Shown here: positions 1 through 8,256 of the stretch, in pieces | How positions within the stretch are numbered: position 1 is the stretch's first letter | Layout: each line of letters opens with the position of its first letter | Assembly: GCA_900540365.1 (NCBI GenBank) | Contig: UQFN01000006.1 | Location: 1 to 64,000, forward strand | DNA from: an uncultured Mollicutes bacterium | GTDB lineage: Bacteria; Bacillota_I; Bacilli_A; RFN20; CAG-826 | DNA length: 64,000 nucleotides | Direction of reading: 5' to 3' | Made by a program: the position numbers and the translations under genes | Notes under the pieces: generated by a model | Databases searched by the model: none | Seen by the model: only the letters and a program-made list of their open reading frames with translations | What the model was told of the DNA's origin: nothing

Positions 1-54
1 ACGATTCCTGTCTTTTGGCTTTTTTGAAGTGTGTCCATTTTGGGGTTCACTTCA
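1..54. mobile_element. End of an IS3-family-like insertion sequence (partial, cut by window edge)
   Basis: Read on the minus strand from position 54, the sequence begins TGAAGTGAACCCC and continues AAAATGGACA. This resembles the terminal inverted repeats of IS3-family elements, which start with TG and end in a GGACA-type block. An 8-bp inverted repeat (TTGAAGTG/CACTTCAA) also frames the segment at about 25-54. No transposase is visible because the element lies outside the window. The outer boundary falls one base from the stop codon of the neighbouring gene. The assignment is by motif memory only; whether this is the left or right end is not determined. Confidence 0.5.
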
Positions 55-55
55 A

Positions 56-652
56 TCATTCAGCGGATTTTTTTATGTAATTAGCTAAATATAAATCATT
101 TATTTTTAAGCAATCAATTTTAAGTTCTCTTCGAGCAAAGAAATATAAATCAGCTGCTTCCCAAATAAAGACCCATGAGAATATTGAAATTACTTCACTA
201 ACAATATAGTTAACTTGGAAATGTTCTAAAGTAGCATAAGTAGCAAGAATTATGCATCCAATTAATAATAAAATTAAAGAAATAATTGCTAGAGATTTCA
301 TTCTAGTTCTTTTTTCGTAATAACGTAATGAATAATTTACTTTCACTAAACTTATAACATTATCTTTTTCTTGCTCAGAAAAACTTTCATCGAAATCAAA
401 AACAATGTTTAATTTCTTTGATTTATTAGCAAATTTATAAAGTTCATCTAAGTAATCAAAAAAGTCATTATTAATTAAAGAATTTTTACTATATTGATCA
501 TAAATATTTTCTTTAGTAACTGTTACAACAATATAAGCATCAGTATCAGTTTCATAATAGTTTTTTAAAAAGTTGTCGTTACGAAAACGTTCAAGGTTTT
601 CTTTTGTCATTTTGTCAATTTCTTTAAAAGAGTGTATGCGAGATTTTTTCAT
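56..652 (-). CDS. Hypothetical membrane protein abutting an IS end
   Basis: A 198-residue protein of unknown function. The N-terminal ~115 residues are charged and soluble. Two adjacent hydrophobic helices follow (about residues 118-140 and 150-170 of the mature numbering), then a short basic tail. I prefer the ATG at 652, which lies one base after the stop of the upstream phosphodiesterase gene; a GTG at 670 would overlap that gene by 17 nt and adds only six residues. No Shine-Dalgarno is visible, so translation is probably coupled to the upstream gene. The stop codon (56-58) lies next to the IS-like terminus, so the present C-terminus (KKSAE) may be a truncation or may have gained its stop from the insertion. 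I do not recognise the family. Confidence 0.7.
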   Translation of the reverse strand: MKKSRIHSFKEIDKMTKENLERFRNDNFLKNYYETDTDAYIVVTVTKENIYDQYSKNSLINNDFFDYLDELYKFANKSKKLNIVFDFDESFSEQEKDNVISLVKVNYSLRYYEKRTRMKSLAIISLILLLIGCIILATYATLEHFQVNYIVSEVISIFSWVFIWEAADLYFFARRELKIDCLKINDLYLANYIKKSAE

Positions 653-653
653 A

Positions 654-1745
654 TTAGTTATTGAAGACACTTAAGTTAATTTCAAGCTCTTCTTTTGTTC
701 CTCCTGCATGGTTACCAAGTAAATAAAAGTTAAATTTAGTAAATGCATATTCTTTTTTACTTACTAAATAATAATCACATAAATTTTCTAAAAACTCTTT
801 TTTATAATTTTTACTATGACCAAAAATATTATTTTTTAAAACTTCATTTTTAGATAATTTAATAAACTTATCTTTAAAATATTTTTCATATGCTTGATTG
901 AATTTTTCTTCGTTTTTAACAAAAAACCCTGCAAATCTAGGCTCAATTATTGGAATTTCGTGAACAATTGATTCTTTAAATTCAGGATAATCATTAATAT
1001 TAATAGGAGAAGTATTTACCATCCCATGGTCAGCTATAACTAAAAATAAATATTCTGGATGTTCTAAAATTATTTTGTTTAAAAGATTATCGATTATTTT
1101 AATTTTAGTTTTTACATTTTCGTGATTAATACCAAAATCATGCATTGTATGATCAGGTTCACTTGAATAAATATAAACGAAATCATTTTCTTTTAAGTGT
1201 GAACTTGCAACTTCAAATAAAGCTTCCAAATTATATTCATCGCCATTTTTAAAATTAAAACCCATAAACTGACTAGCTTTATATTTTTTATTTTCATTAA
1301 TTAAATCAATAATATTTTTATTAGCTAAAACACTGGAAGTAATAGGAGGATTAATTTTTTCACTAGTTAATGTGTTTATACTTGGAAATATATCAATAAG
1401 CATATCAAGGTCTTTAAAATATTGTGTCCAACCTAAATAGTTTGTTTCACATGGATATTTTGCTAGTAGCAAGGCGTTAGTTGCTGCAACTGTAGTTGGA
1501 GGAAAAACTGATTCAAAAGTTAAAGTCGAATGTGAATATAAAAAAGGACATTCTTCTTTATATTTTTCAATAATATTTTTTCCAAATCCATCAAGTAAAA
1601 TTAAACAAACTTTTTTATTTTGATGTTTATTTAAAATTTCATCTAATTTAGTAAATGAATTATTAAAATTATGACATTCATAATATTTTAAAATAGAGTT
1701 TCCAAAATTAACTAAGGTTTCGTTTTTATTAAGTTGTAATTTCAT
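654..1745 (-). CDS. Alkaline-phosphatase-superfamily phosphodiesterase / nucleotide pyrophosphatase
   Basis: A 363-residue protein of the type I phosphodiesterase/nucleotide pyrophosphatase family (PF01663 type). The metal-binding residues of the superfamily are visible: LLDGFGKN near residue 50, the nucleophile region FPPTTVAATNALL near 81-93 with a Thr as likely nucleophile, SEPDHTMHDFG near 196 with Asp and His ligands, ADHGMV near 239, and a late His in GNHAGGT near 347. There is no signal peptide, so it is probably cytoplasmic and acts on a phosphodiester or nucleotide substrate that cannot be read from sequence. It is first in a leftward two-gene unit with the membrane protein at 56-652. 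Its ATG follows a -10 hexamer by six bases, so the mRNA looks leaderless. Confidence 0.85.
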   Translation of the reverse strand: MKLQLNKNETLVNFGNSILKYYECHNFNNSFTKLDEILNKHQNKKVCLILLDGFGKNIIEKYKEECPFLYSHSTLTFESVFPPTTVAATNALLLAKYPCETNYLGWTQYFKDLDMLIDIFPSINTLTSEKINPPITSSVLANKNIIDLINENKKYKASQFMGFNFKNGDEYNLEALFEVASSHLKENDFVYIYSSEPDHTMHDFGINHENVKTKIKIIDNLLNKIILEHPEYLFLVIADHGMVNTSPININDYPEFKESIVHEIPIIEPRFAGFFVKNEEKFNQAYEKYFKDKFIKLSKNEVLKNNIFGHSKNYKKEFLENLCDYYLVSKKEYAFTKFNFYLLGNHAGGTKEELEINLSVFNN

Positions 1746-1751
1746 AACTAT

Positions 1752-1780
1752 TTTATAAAACTTTTAATTTTTAAATGCAA
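1752..1780 (-). promoter_or_regulatory. Leaderless promoter of the phosphodiesterase gene
   Basis: On the minus strand a -35 TTGCAT (1780-1775) is followed after 17 bp by a -10 TATAAA (1757-1752), and then after exactly 6 nt by the ATG at 1745. With normal spacing transcription starts on or next to the A of the start codon. No Shine-Dalgarno is present. Confidence 0.6.
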
Positions 1781-1800
1781 TAAAAACGATTGTGTAATAA

Positions 1801-1806
1801 TATATT
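1801..1806 (+). promoter_or_regulatory. -10 element of the FNT channel gene (probable leaderless start)
   Basis: TATATT lies six bases before the ATG at 1813, and no Shine-Dalgarno lies between. The -35 region is weak and overlaps the divergent promoter of the phosphodiesterase gene, so the two units may be coordinated. Confidence 0.45.
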
Positions 1807-1812
1807 TACTAT

Positions 1813-2487
1813 ATGAGAAAAGTATTATCTTGTTTATCGTTAAGTGTATTAGCTGGATTTTTAATTGGTTTAGGCGGTTTTACAAATTTATTTTGTGTAA
1901 TTAAATATAACAATCCAGTAGCAGGGGCGATTTTTTTCTGTGCAGGGTTAACATTTGTTTGTTTTTTATCTTGTAATCTTTTTACAGGCAAGGTTGGTTA
2001 TATTTTTGAAAATAAATTAGATTATTCATTAAATATTTTGTTAATGATTGTTGGAAACATGATTGGTGCAACTTTGATTGGCTTAATATTTATGTATACA
2101 AACACTCTTAATGGTGAAGCTTTAGCTAATTTTATTAATGCAAAAATCGTTACTAACACGAGTAGTTATAATGGTTGGATGCTCTTTTTAAGATCAATTT
2201 TAGCTGGGATTTGCGTGTTTTTAGCAGTTGAAGCCTTTAAAAAGTTTAATTCGCCAGTTAGTAAAATTATTGGTATTGTCTTTGCAATTGGTACCATGGT
2301 TTTAATTGGTGCAGAACATAGTGTAGCTAACTGTTTTTATTTTATTGCGTTAATGAAATATGTTCCAACAGGGGTTGGTGGATATGTTTTTAGTTCACTA
2401 TTAATTTCAATACTTGGAAATATTGCTGGTTCTTTAATTTTTTGGGGACTATTTGCTTTTTCAAGTAAAATTCTCAAAAAAGAATAA
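1813..2487 (+). CDS. Formate/nitrite transporter (FNT) family channel
   Basis: A 224-residue integral membrane protein with about six hydrophobic helices, matching the formate/nitrite transporter family (PF01226). Family-like signatures are the early GFLIGLGGF segment, the CNLFTGKVG loop near residue 55, GAEHSVANCFYF near 168 (the conserved second-half motif with its His/Asn) and GNIAGSLIFW near 202. It is somewhat shorter than the usual 250-290 residues, mainly because the N-terminus is short. FNT proteins move formate, nitrite, hydrosulfide or lactate; which anion is carried here cannot be told. Formate would fit an anaerobe whose NrdD uses formate as reductant (inference). The unit is monocistronic, with a terminator 30 bp downstream. 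Confidence 0.85.
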   Translation: MRKVLSCLSLSVLAGFLIGLGGFTNLFCVIKYNNPVAGAIFFCAGLTFVCFLSCNLFTGKVGYIFENKLDYSLNILLMIVGNMIGATLIGLIFMYTNTLNGEALANFINAKIVTNTSSYNGWMLFLRSILAGICVFLAVEAFKKFNSPVSKIIGIVFAIGTMVLIGAEHSVANCFYFIALMKYVPTGVGGYVFSSLLISILGNIAGSLIFWGLFAFSSKILKKE

Positions 2488-2516
2488 AAAACCCTTAAAA
2501 GTTAAACATTTTTTTA

Positions 2517-2548
2517 AAAAATGCTCAAAAAAGCATTTATTTTTTTAT
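2517..2548 (+). terminator. Rho-independent terminator after the FNT gene
   Basis: Stem AAATGCT (2519-2525) and AGCATTT (2532-2538) with an A-rich loop, followed by a T-rich tail. Confidence 0.75.
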
Positions 2549-2570
2549 TAAATAATATAAAATATTAAAT

Positions 2571-3515
2571 ATGGGGACAATAATTGATATCAGTATTGCG
2601 GTTTTTCTCTTTTTAGCTATTTTGCGGGGTTTTTGGAAAGGCCTTATTAAAAAGTGCTTAAGTATCGTATTAATGGTAACAATTTGCGTTATTTCATACA
2701 TAATTTTAAAATCAACAGCTCTTGATTATTTGAGATATTCACTTATTTATGATGTGACTAATGGCCAAGGAATCGTTGTTACTTTACCTGATGATATGGT
2801 TATACGAGTCCTTAGTCTTGAAGACTTATTTGTCGTTTTACAAAACTTTGATTCTAGTTTAAGTGGTGTTTTTTTAAAAATGACCTGTGAAACTTTTTGT
2901 AAATATGCTTTATTTAACGTTGCACTTTTAATATCTTATTTGACTACTTGGTTAGTAACGATGATATTGTATTATCCATTATTTAGATTTCTTGTTCGTA
3001 AAAGACCATCCGGATTCCGTGTTCCAGGAATGTTATCACGTTTCTTAGGTGCTATAATTAGTTTAATTCAAGGAATTTTAGTTGTTTATGCAATGTTATT
3101 AGTTTTTACACCAGTAAGTGCTATTTATGAGATTATTCCTGATATATATGAAAAATTAGTTTCACTTAATGAATCGTTTGATACGGAAAGTATGAAATCA
3201 TTATTTGATGTAATTCATAATGTATTAAATCTTGAAAGTTCGGTTATCCTTACAGCATTAATTAATATTTCAAGTGCTTTTGGATTTCCTCCAGTTAACA
3301 TGTTCAAGTTTGAAATAGATGGATGCGAATACACTCTATATGATTCGCTAAAGATCTTATCAAATACATTTTTAGATGTTCTTGATAAAGCAACATCTAA
3401 TACGAGTTCTAGTTTAAATAGTGGCAATCTGCAAGGTTTATATTTAGAAAATGTGAAATTATGCAGTGACTATTATTTGAATTTAAAGAAAGGTTTTAAT
3501 TTTAATTTAATATAA
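2571..3515 (+). CDS. CvpA-like membrane protein
   Basis: A 314-residue protein. The N-terminus (IIDISIAVFLFLAILRGFWKG) is the characteristic first helix of the CvpA/colicin V production family, in which a membrane helix is followed by an Arg-Gly-x-x-x-Gly turn. Further hydrophobic helices lie near residues 27-47, 118-145 and 162-187; a larger soluble segment follows. In Firmicutes CvpA-like proteins are implicated in envelope functions, but the molecular role is unknown. No clear Shine-Dalgarno precedes the ATG; a TATAAA lies 9 bp upstream, so the start may be nearly leaderless. It leads a three-gene rightward unit with the two paralogous membrane proteins that follow (14 bp and 12 bp gaps). 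Confidence 0.7.
   Translation: MGTIIDISIAVFLFLAILRGFWKGLIKKCLSIVLMVTICVISYIILKSTALDYLRYSLIYDVTNGQGIVVTLPDDMVIRVLSLEDLFVVLQNFDSSLSGVFLKMTCETFCKYALFNVALLISYLTTWLVTMILYYPLFRFLVRKRPSGFRVPGMLSRFLGAIISLIQGILVVYAMLLVFTPVSAIYEIIPDIYEKLVSLNESFDTESMKSLFDVIHNVLNLESSVILTALINISSAFGFPPVNMFKFEIDGCEYTLYDSLKILSNTFLDVLDKATSNTSSSLNSGNLQGLYLENVKLCSDYYLNLKKGFNFNLI
3430..3439 (+). repeat. Dispersed motif TGCAAGGTTT, copy 1
   Basis: Exact 10-mer inside the cvpA-like gene, encoding part of Leu-Gln-Gly-Leu. The upstream bases (GGCAATC) do not match the longer consensus. Confidence 0.5.
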
Positions 3516-3529
3516 GGGAGGGTTAAAAC

Positions 3530-5386
3530 ATGAAAAAGAAAAAGGGCGTATTAGTACGGACTGTTCTTGTTCTAGTTGGATTAGTTTTAACTATTGTTGG
3601 ATTCTTATTCAGCCAAGTTGAAAATTTAGCTAGTTTATACTCGAACCAAGCAGACCTATTCGCACCGGTCACATGGAACACTTTGTTTGATCCAATGAAA
3701 AACAGCTTTGATATTTTATTCAAGTTTGATTTTACTGGCTATCAATATCGTCAAGGTACCATGTACGTTGTTTTAGGATTAGGCATTATTGCTTTAATCG
3801 CTGTTGTTGTAGCAAGTATAGTCAAACGTACAGCAAAATATGTTGGACATTTAGTCCTTATGTTAGTTGCTGACTTTGTTGGATTATATTTAGTTTGCTT
3901 CGTTTTTGAAAGATTTGCTCTTTATGGCGGTGTTAACATTTTACATCAAGTCTTAAGAGGTGCAGGAGGACCATTCTTAGAATTACTTAAATTCAAAATT
4001 AATGTTGTTGCTGCAATTTTAGTTTATGTAATGGTCGTTGGTGCCGTTTTAGTTTTAGTTTCAACATTAGCTTTATTTGTCGTTGTTATGCATAGAATTT
4101 GTCATGCTGAAAGAAAAGTTAAAGTTGTTGAAGAAAAAACTGAATTACCTGTTAAACAAGAAGAACCTGCAAAAGTTGAAGAAAAAGCTCTTGCTCCTGA
4201 AGTTAAGAAAACTAAAAAGGTTGTTCTCGTTGTTAAAAGATATGATACTTTTAAAAATAATCCTGAACCAGTCATTGAAAGACCTACAGAATATCCTCGT
4301 CAACAAGTTGAAGTTAAACCTTTAACTAAAGAAGATATTAGACGTGCATTAAAAGAAGAATTAGATGCTCGTGAAAGAGAAGAGGCTTTACGCCGCCCTA
4401 TAGTTCACGAAGTTGAAAAAGTAGAAGAAAAACCAAATGTTAAAGTAAGTGTTGCTGATAGTGTTGAAGAAAATAATGAAAAACCATTAATTCCTACTCC
4501 AATAATTATTTCAATACCTGAACCAATTAAAGAACTTAATGAGGAAGTTAAGCCTGAAACTAGAAAACCTGCTTTGAAAAAAGAAGAAATTAGAGAAATA
4601 GTTCGTGAAGAACTTGCTAAAGCAATTGCTAGTTTAAAAGCTGAAGAACCTGAAGAAGAGGTCGTTGAAGAAGTCAAAGAAGTTCCAGTAGTTGTCGAAA
4701 AGGTTGTCGAAGTTCCTAAAGAAGTTGTTAAAGAAGAACCAAAAGTTGAACCACAACCTGTCAAGGAAGAACCTCAAGTAGTTGATGAAACAGTTCCAAC
4801 TCAAAAAGAAGAAGCTGTCGAATCTGCTCCTGAAGAAGTTGTTACTCTTGAAGAAGCTAATGTAGTTGAAGCAAAAAAAGTTGAAACTGAACCAGTTCAA
4901 ACAGTTGATGAATCAGTCGAAGAACCAAAAGCTGCTCCAGCAAAAATTGAACGAATTTCTTTTGCTACTAGAATTAAAAATGCTGATGATGATTTAAAAG
5001 ATGCATATAATCACATTAAATCATTATTATTAAGTTATGGATTAAAAAATAGAGTCAGTAATGGTGGAGATGCCTTTAGATTACATAAAGTTAATTATTG
5101 TAAGATTACTGTTGCTGGAAACTCCTTAAAGTTATATTTAGCTTTAGATCCAGCTGATTACAAAAATAGTACTTTACCAATAAAAGATGCTTCAAGTAAA
5201 GCAATCTATAAAGATATTCCATTAGTATTTAAAGTTAAGAGTGGATTATCTTTAAGAAGAGCTGAACAATTAATTACTGAAATGATGGATAAACACGGAC
5301 TTGAACAAGTCGATAGAGTTGAAGTTAAAGACTATGTCAGTAACATTACAACCGATGTCAACGAAGATGAGTCTGACGATGAATAA
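3530..5386 (+). CDS. Four-TM protein with Glu/Pro/Val-rich linker and C-terminal paralogous domain (copy 1)
   Basis: A 618-residue protein of unknown function with a good Shine-Dalgarno (GGGAGGG). The layout is: four membrane helices near residues 8-30, 76-98, 104-128 and 158-188; a cytoplasmic-looking linker of about 290 residues dominated by Glu, Val, Lys and Pro with short recurring segments (LTKEDIRRALKEEL, KKEEIREIVREELAKAI); then a folded-looking C-terminal domain near 475-600 marked by SYGLKNR, FRLHK, LKLYLALDP, YKDIPL and LSLRRAEQL. The same architecture and C-terminal domain recur in the next gene, so the two arose by duplication. The C-terminal domain faintly recalls small single-domain DUF5655/YjbR-like proteins, but that is a guess. 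Probably a membrane-tethered complex with its paralogue. Confidence 0.85.
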   Translation: MKKKKGVLVRTVLVLVGLVLTIVGFLFSQVENLASLYSNQADLFAPVTWNTLFDPMKNSFDILFKFDFTGYQYRQGTMYVVLGLGIIALIAVVVASIVKRTAKYVGHLVLMLVADFVGLYLVCFVFERFALYGGVNILHQVLRGAGGPFLELLKFKINVVAAILVYVMVVGAVLVLVSTLALFVVVMHRICHAERKVKVVEEKTELPVKQEEPAKVEEKALAPEVKKTKKVVLVVKRYDTFKNNPEPVIERPTEYPRQQVEVKPLTKEDIRRALKEELDAREREEALRRPIVHEVEKVEEKPNVKVSVADSVEENNEKPLIPTPIIISIPEPIKELNEEVKPETRKPALKKEEIREIVREELAKAIASLKAEEPEEEVVEEVKEVPVVVEKVVEVPKEVVKEEPKVEPQPVKEEPQVVDETVPTQKEEAVESAPEEVVTLEEANVVEAKKVETEPVQTVDESVEEPKAAPAKIERISFATRIKNADDDLKDAYNHIKSLLLSYGLKNRVSNGGDAFRLHKVNYCKITVAGNSLKLYLALDPADYKNSTLPIKDASSKAIYKDIPLVFKVKSGLSLRRAEQLITEMMDKHGLEQVDRVEVKDYVSNITTDVNEDESDDE

Positions 5387-5398
5387 GGGGATAAGAAT

Positions 5399-7486
5399 AT
5401 GAAAAGAACAAAATTTGGTGCTTGGGTATTTTGTTGGATTCTAGGATTAGTTTTTGTCTTCGTTAGTGGATTCTTTGCATTCACAACTGAAGGTTTAAAC
5501 ATTTTAAAAGCGGGTGATGTTCATTATGTAGTTACTCCACTTTCAATTTTAGATTCATTAATCCAAGGTTTTAAAACATTTTATACGTCATTAATTGACT
5601 TAACAAAACTCAATTACTTCATTATAACTGTTGTTGTTTTGGCAGTAATTTTAGTAGTTCTTGTTGCTCAAATTGTCGTATACGTTAAATCAAAAAATAA
5701 GAAAACATTATGGTGGTTACTTTTCACTGTTTTAGTCGGAGTAATTACTGTATGGCTTACTGGCTATGGAATTTATGTAGTTTTAGGTCATAAGAGCTTT
5801 ATAAATGCTGCAAAAGCACTTTTACCATGGTTAGTATTTAAAAATACAGGTGTTGGTGTTTATATTAGCATTTTCATTTACTTATTATTAATTGGATTAT
5901 TATTGACTTATGTTTCAAGTTTTGTAATCTTAATTAAAACATTCGTTTACGTTAATAGATACAATAAGTATTATGATTTAGTTGTTAACGGAGAAAATCC
6001 AGTTGATGCTTTAACTTATGAAGGAAATAACAATCCTGGTGTAATTGGTGCTCCAAATACAAACAATATTAATACTGTTGGTAATTCCTCACCATTAATT
6101 GTTCAATATATTAATAGTTATGGAACTGACTCTGCTTTTGCAAGAGTAAATAATGCAAACGATAAACCATGTGGTCCAGCTCCAGTTGCTTCAGAATATA
6201 CAAATAAAGAATGTTGCAATCAAAAACCAATGAATCCATGTTGTGGTGGATATTATCCTCCATATCCATGGTGGTGCTGTCCTCCACAAGCTCCTCAAGG
6301 AGAGAAACCTTTAACTAAGGAAGATGTAAGGGAGTTATTATCCGAACTAAAAAAAGATGATTCGCCTGAGGAAGTCGAGGTCAAGTACCAAAATGCCGAT
6401 GGCGAAGAATTGGAATATATTGATCTCGACGAACTAAAAGGTTTATTAAAACATGAGGTTGAAACCTTTTTAGAAACTGAATTAAGTAAACCTCAAAAAG
6501 AAGAAAAACCAGCTGAAAAAGTTGAAAAAGAGCCTGAATTAACAATCGACGAAACTGTCGGCTATAAAGAAATTCAATCTCAACCTGTCGTTGAAAAAAC
6601 TCCTGAAGTTGTCGCTCCAGTTAATGTTCCTGAAACAAGAGTTGAACTCACTACTCCATTAGTAGTAGCAATGCCAGCTAAAGTTGAAACAGAAAAACCT
6701 GTCGAAGAAGAATTATCTGAAGAAGAAATTCGTGACTTAGTTAGTAGTGAAATTCTTAATGCTTTAAAAGATTTACCTAAACCAAAATCTAAAGTAATTC
6801 ATAAAGTTGTTACTAAAGAAGTTCCAGTCGAAGTAGTTAAGGAAGTACCTGTTGAAGTTGTTAAGGAAGTTCCAGTTGAGGTTATCAAAGAAGTTAAAGT
6901 TGAACAACCAGTTGTTGAAGAAAAACCTGTTGTTGTAGAAGAAAAGCCTGCAAAAGTCCAACCAATTGTTAAAAAACAACCTGTTAAACGTGGACAAGAA
7001 ACCGAAGTCGTTAAAGGTGAAATCATTCGTCTTAATTTCTTAGAAAGAATTGCTGAAGGTGATCAATTATTAAAAGATAATTACAATGCTATTAAAGGTT
7101 TATTAATGAGTTATGGCTTAAAGAATAGACTTTCTAATACAGGTGATACTTTTAGATTACATAAGAAAACTTATGCTAAGATTACTTGTAGTGGTGAATC
7201 ATTAAAATTATACCTTGCTTTAAATCCTAAGGATTTCCAATCAACTGCTCTCCCTGTCCAAGATGTTTCTAATAAAGACGCTTATAAAGATATTCCTTTA
7301 TCCTTTAAAGTAAGAAGTGAATTATCCTTAAGAAGAGCTAATGAGTTAATTGCTACTTGTATGAGACAAGATAATTTGGAAGTTAATCCAGATTTTGAAA
7401 AACTTGATTATACAAAAGAGATAATTACCGAATTAGAAAACGAAAAGAAAGTCGAAGCAGCTATTGCAAAAAACAAAAATAAATAA
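5399..7486 (+). CDS. Four-TM protein with Cys/Pro/Trp patch, repeat linker and C-terminal paralogous domain (copy 2)
   Basis: A 695-residue paralogue of the preceding protein, with Shine-Dalgarno AAGGGGAT. Four membrane helices lie near residues 8-28, 77-100, 104-128 and 150-186. A distinctive insert near 275-300 is rich in Cys, Pro, Trp and Tyr (CCGGYYPPYPWWCCPP), with pairs of adjacent Cys residues that could bind metal. It is followed by EKPLTKEDVRELL, which matches the linker motif of copy 1. The linker contains three tandem KEVPVEVV-like octapeptides (DNA 6815-6886). The last ~120 residues repeat the C-terminal domain of copy 1 (SYGLKNR, FRLHK, LKLYLALNP, YKDIPL, LSLRRANEL). A terminator follows, closing the unit. 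Function unknown; the shared layout suggests both work in the same membrane assembly. Confidence 0.85.
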   Translation: MKRTKFGAWVFCWILGLVFVFVSGFFAFTTEGLNILKAGDVHYVVTPLSILDSLIQGFKTFYTSLIDLTKLNYFIITVVVLAVILVVLVAQIVVYVKSKNKKTLWWLLFTVLVGVITVWLTGYGIYVVLGHKSFINAAKALLPWLVFKNTGVGVYISIFIYLLLIGLLLTYVSSFVILIKTFVYVNRYNKYYDLVVNGENPVDALTYEGNNNPGVIGAPNTNNINTVGNSSPLIVQYINSYGTDSAFARVNNANDKPCGPAPVASEYTNKECCNQKPMNPCCGGYYPPYPWWCCPPQAPQGEKPLTKEDVRELLSELKKDDSPEEVEVKYQNADGEELEYIDLDELKGLLKHEVETFLETELSKPQKEEKPAEKVEKEPELTIDETVGYKEIQSQPVVEKTPEVVAPVNVPETRVELTTPLVVAMPAKVETEKPVEEELSEEEIRDLVSSEILNALKDLPKPKSKVIHKVVTKEVPVEVVKEVPVEVVKEVPVEVIKEVKVEQPVVEEKPVVVEEKPAKVQPIVKKQPVKRGQETEVVKGEIIRLNFLERIAEGDQLLKDNYNAIKGLLMSYGLKNRLSNTGDTFRLHKKTYAKITCSGESLKLYLALNPKDFQSTALPVQDVSNKDAYKDIPLSFKVRSELSLRRANELIATCMRQDNLEVNPDFEKLDYTKEIITELENEKKVEAAIAKNKNK
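6815..6886 (+). repeat. Three tandem 24-nt repeats inside the copy-2 linker
   Basis: Three in-frame 24-nt units encode KEVPVEVV, KEVPVEVV and KEVPVEVI. The DNA units differ at third codon positions, so the repeat is kept at protein level and is not a recent expansion. Shorter KEVPV-type segments also occur in the linker of copy 1. Confidence 0.8.
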
Positions 7487-7511
7487 ATAGACTATTTCTT
7501 TAGTTGAAATT

Positions 7512-7547
7512 AAAGTGCTAACATATAATAAAGTTAGCACTTTTTTT
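7512..7547 (+). terminator. Rho-independent terminator after the paralogue pair
   Basis: Perfect 11-bp stem AAAGTGCTAAC (7512-7522) and GTTAGCACTTT (7533-7543) with a 10-nt loop and a run of Ts. It lies just upstream of the thymidine kinase Shine-Dalgarno. Confidence 0.9.
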
Positions 7548-7561
7548 GTGAGGTAAGATTT

Positions 7562-8143
7562 ATGGGACATGATGATATTAATATAGGAACAATTGAAGTA
7601 ATTACTGGACCAATGTTTGCTGGTAAAAGTGAGGAATTAATTCGTAGAATTAATCGCTTAAAATACGCTAAAAAGAAATTTATTGTTTTTAAACCAAAAC
7701 TTGATAATCGCTATAGCGAAACAGATGTTGTAAGTCATCAAAAGCGAAAAGAATCTTCAATTCCGATTGAAAAATCAACTGAAATTTTAAAATACATTAC
7801 TCATGATTTAGAAGTTGTTTGCATTGATGAAGTACAATTTTTTGATGAAGACATTATTAGTATCATTGATTTACTTGCAAATCGTGGAATTAGAGTAATT
7901 TGCGCTGGACTTGATTGCGATTTTAAAGGTGAACCATTTTTAATTACTGCAAAATTATTAGCTAAAGCTGAATTTATAACTAAATTAACTGCTATATGTG
8001 CAGTTTGTGGGCGTGAAGCCACAATGACTCAAAGATTAGTTGATGGAAAGATTCCAAATGAAAATGATCCAGTTGTTTTAGTAGGGGCAAATGAGTCCTA
8101 TGAACCTCGTTGCAGAAGGTGTCATAAAGTCATAAGAAATTAA
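7562..8143 (+). CDS. tdk: Thymidine kinase
   Basis: A 193-residue type II thymidine kinase that phosphorylates thymidine with ATP for dTTP salvage. Visible features are the P-loop GPMFAGKSEE near residue 16, the DEVQFFDE Walker B-like segment near 88-95, and the zinc-binding lasso with two Cys pairs (CAVCGREA near 144 and CRRCH near 186). The family's Tyr contact region (NESYEPRCRRCH) is intact. The length is normal for the bacterial enzyme. The ATG is preceded by GTGAGGTAAG, a plausible Shine-Dalgarno. It directly precedes the anaerobic ribonucleotide reductase genes, so deoxynucleotide salvage and synthesis are adjacent here. Confidence 0.95.
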   Translation: MGHDDINIGTIEVITGPMFAGKSEELIRRINRLKYAKKKFIVFKPKLDNRYSETDVVSHQKRKESSIPIEKSTEILKYITHDLEVVCIDEVQFFDEDIISIIDLLANRGIRVICAGLDCDFKGEPFLITAKLLAKAEFITKLTAICAVCGREATMTQRLVDGKIPNENDPVVLVGANESYEPRCRRCHKVIRN

Positions 8144-8256
8144 TCCACTAAATAATTACTAAATTAACAATTTTTTTTACTTTTTTGATTATTTTAATTT
8201 TTTTCTATTTACATATGATAATTTAAAAACACAAACATTTTTTGAGGGAGTATTAT

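Noticed and set aside
4077..4900. Open frames on both strands in the linker of the first paralogue (for example 4405-4764 and 4634-4900 on the minus strand, 4077-4325 on the plus strand)
   Set aside because: They are shadows of a low-complexity Glu/Val/Lys/Pro coding region. The compositions (Ser/Thr-only or Phe/Asn-only) are what the complementary frames of such repeats give, and they lack ribosome-binding sites.
6773..7026. Two minus-strand frames opposite the KEVPVEVV repeats
   Set aside because: Same artefact: repetitive coding sequence read in antisense; no start signals.
8242..8256. TTG start for nrdD, adding five residues
   Set aside because: The TTG is part of the region holding the Shine-Dalgarno GAGGGAG, which correctly serves the ATG at 8257.
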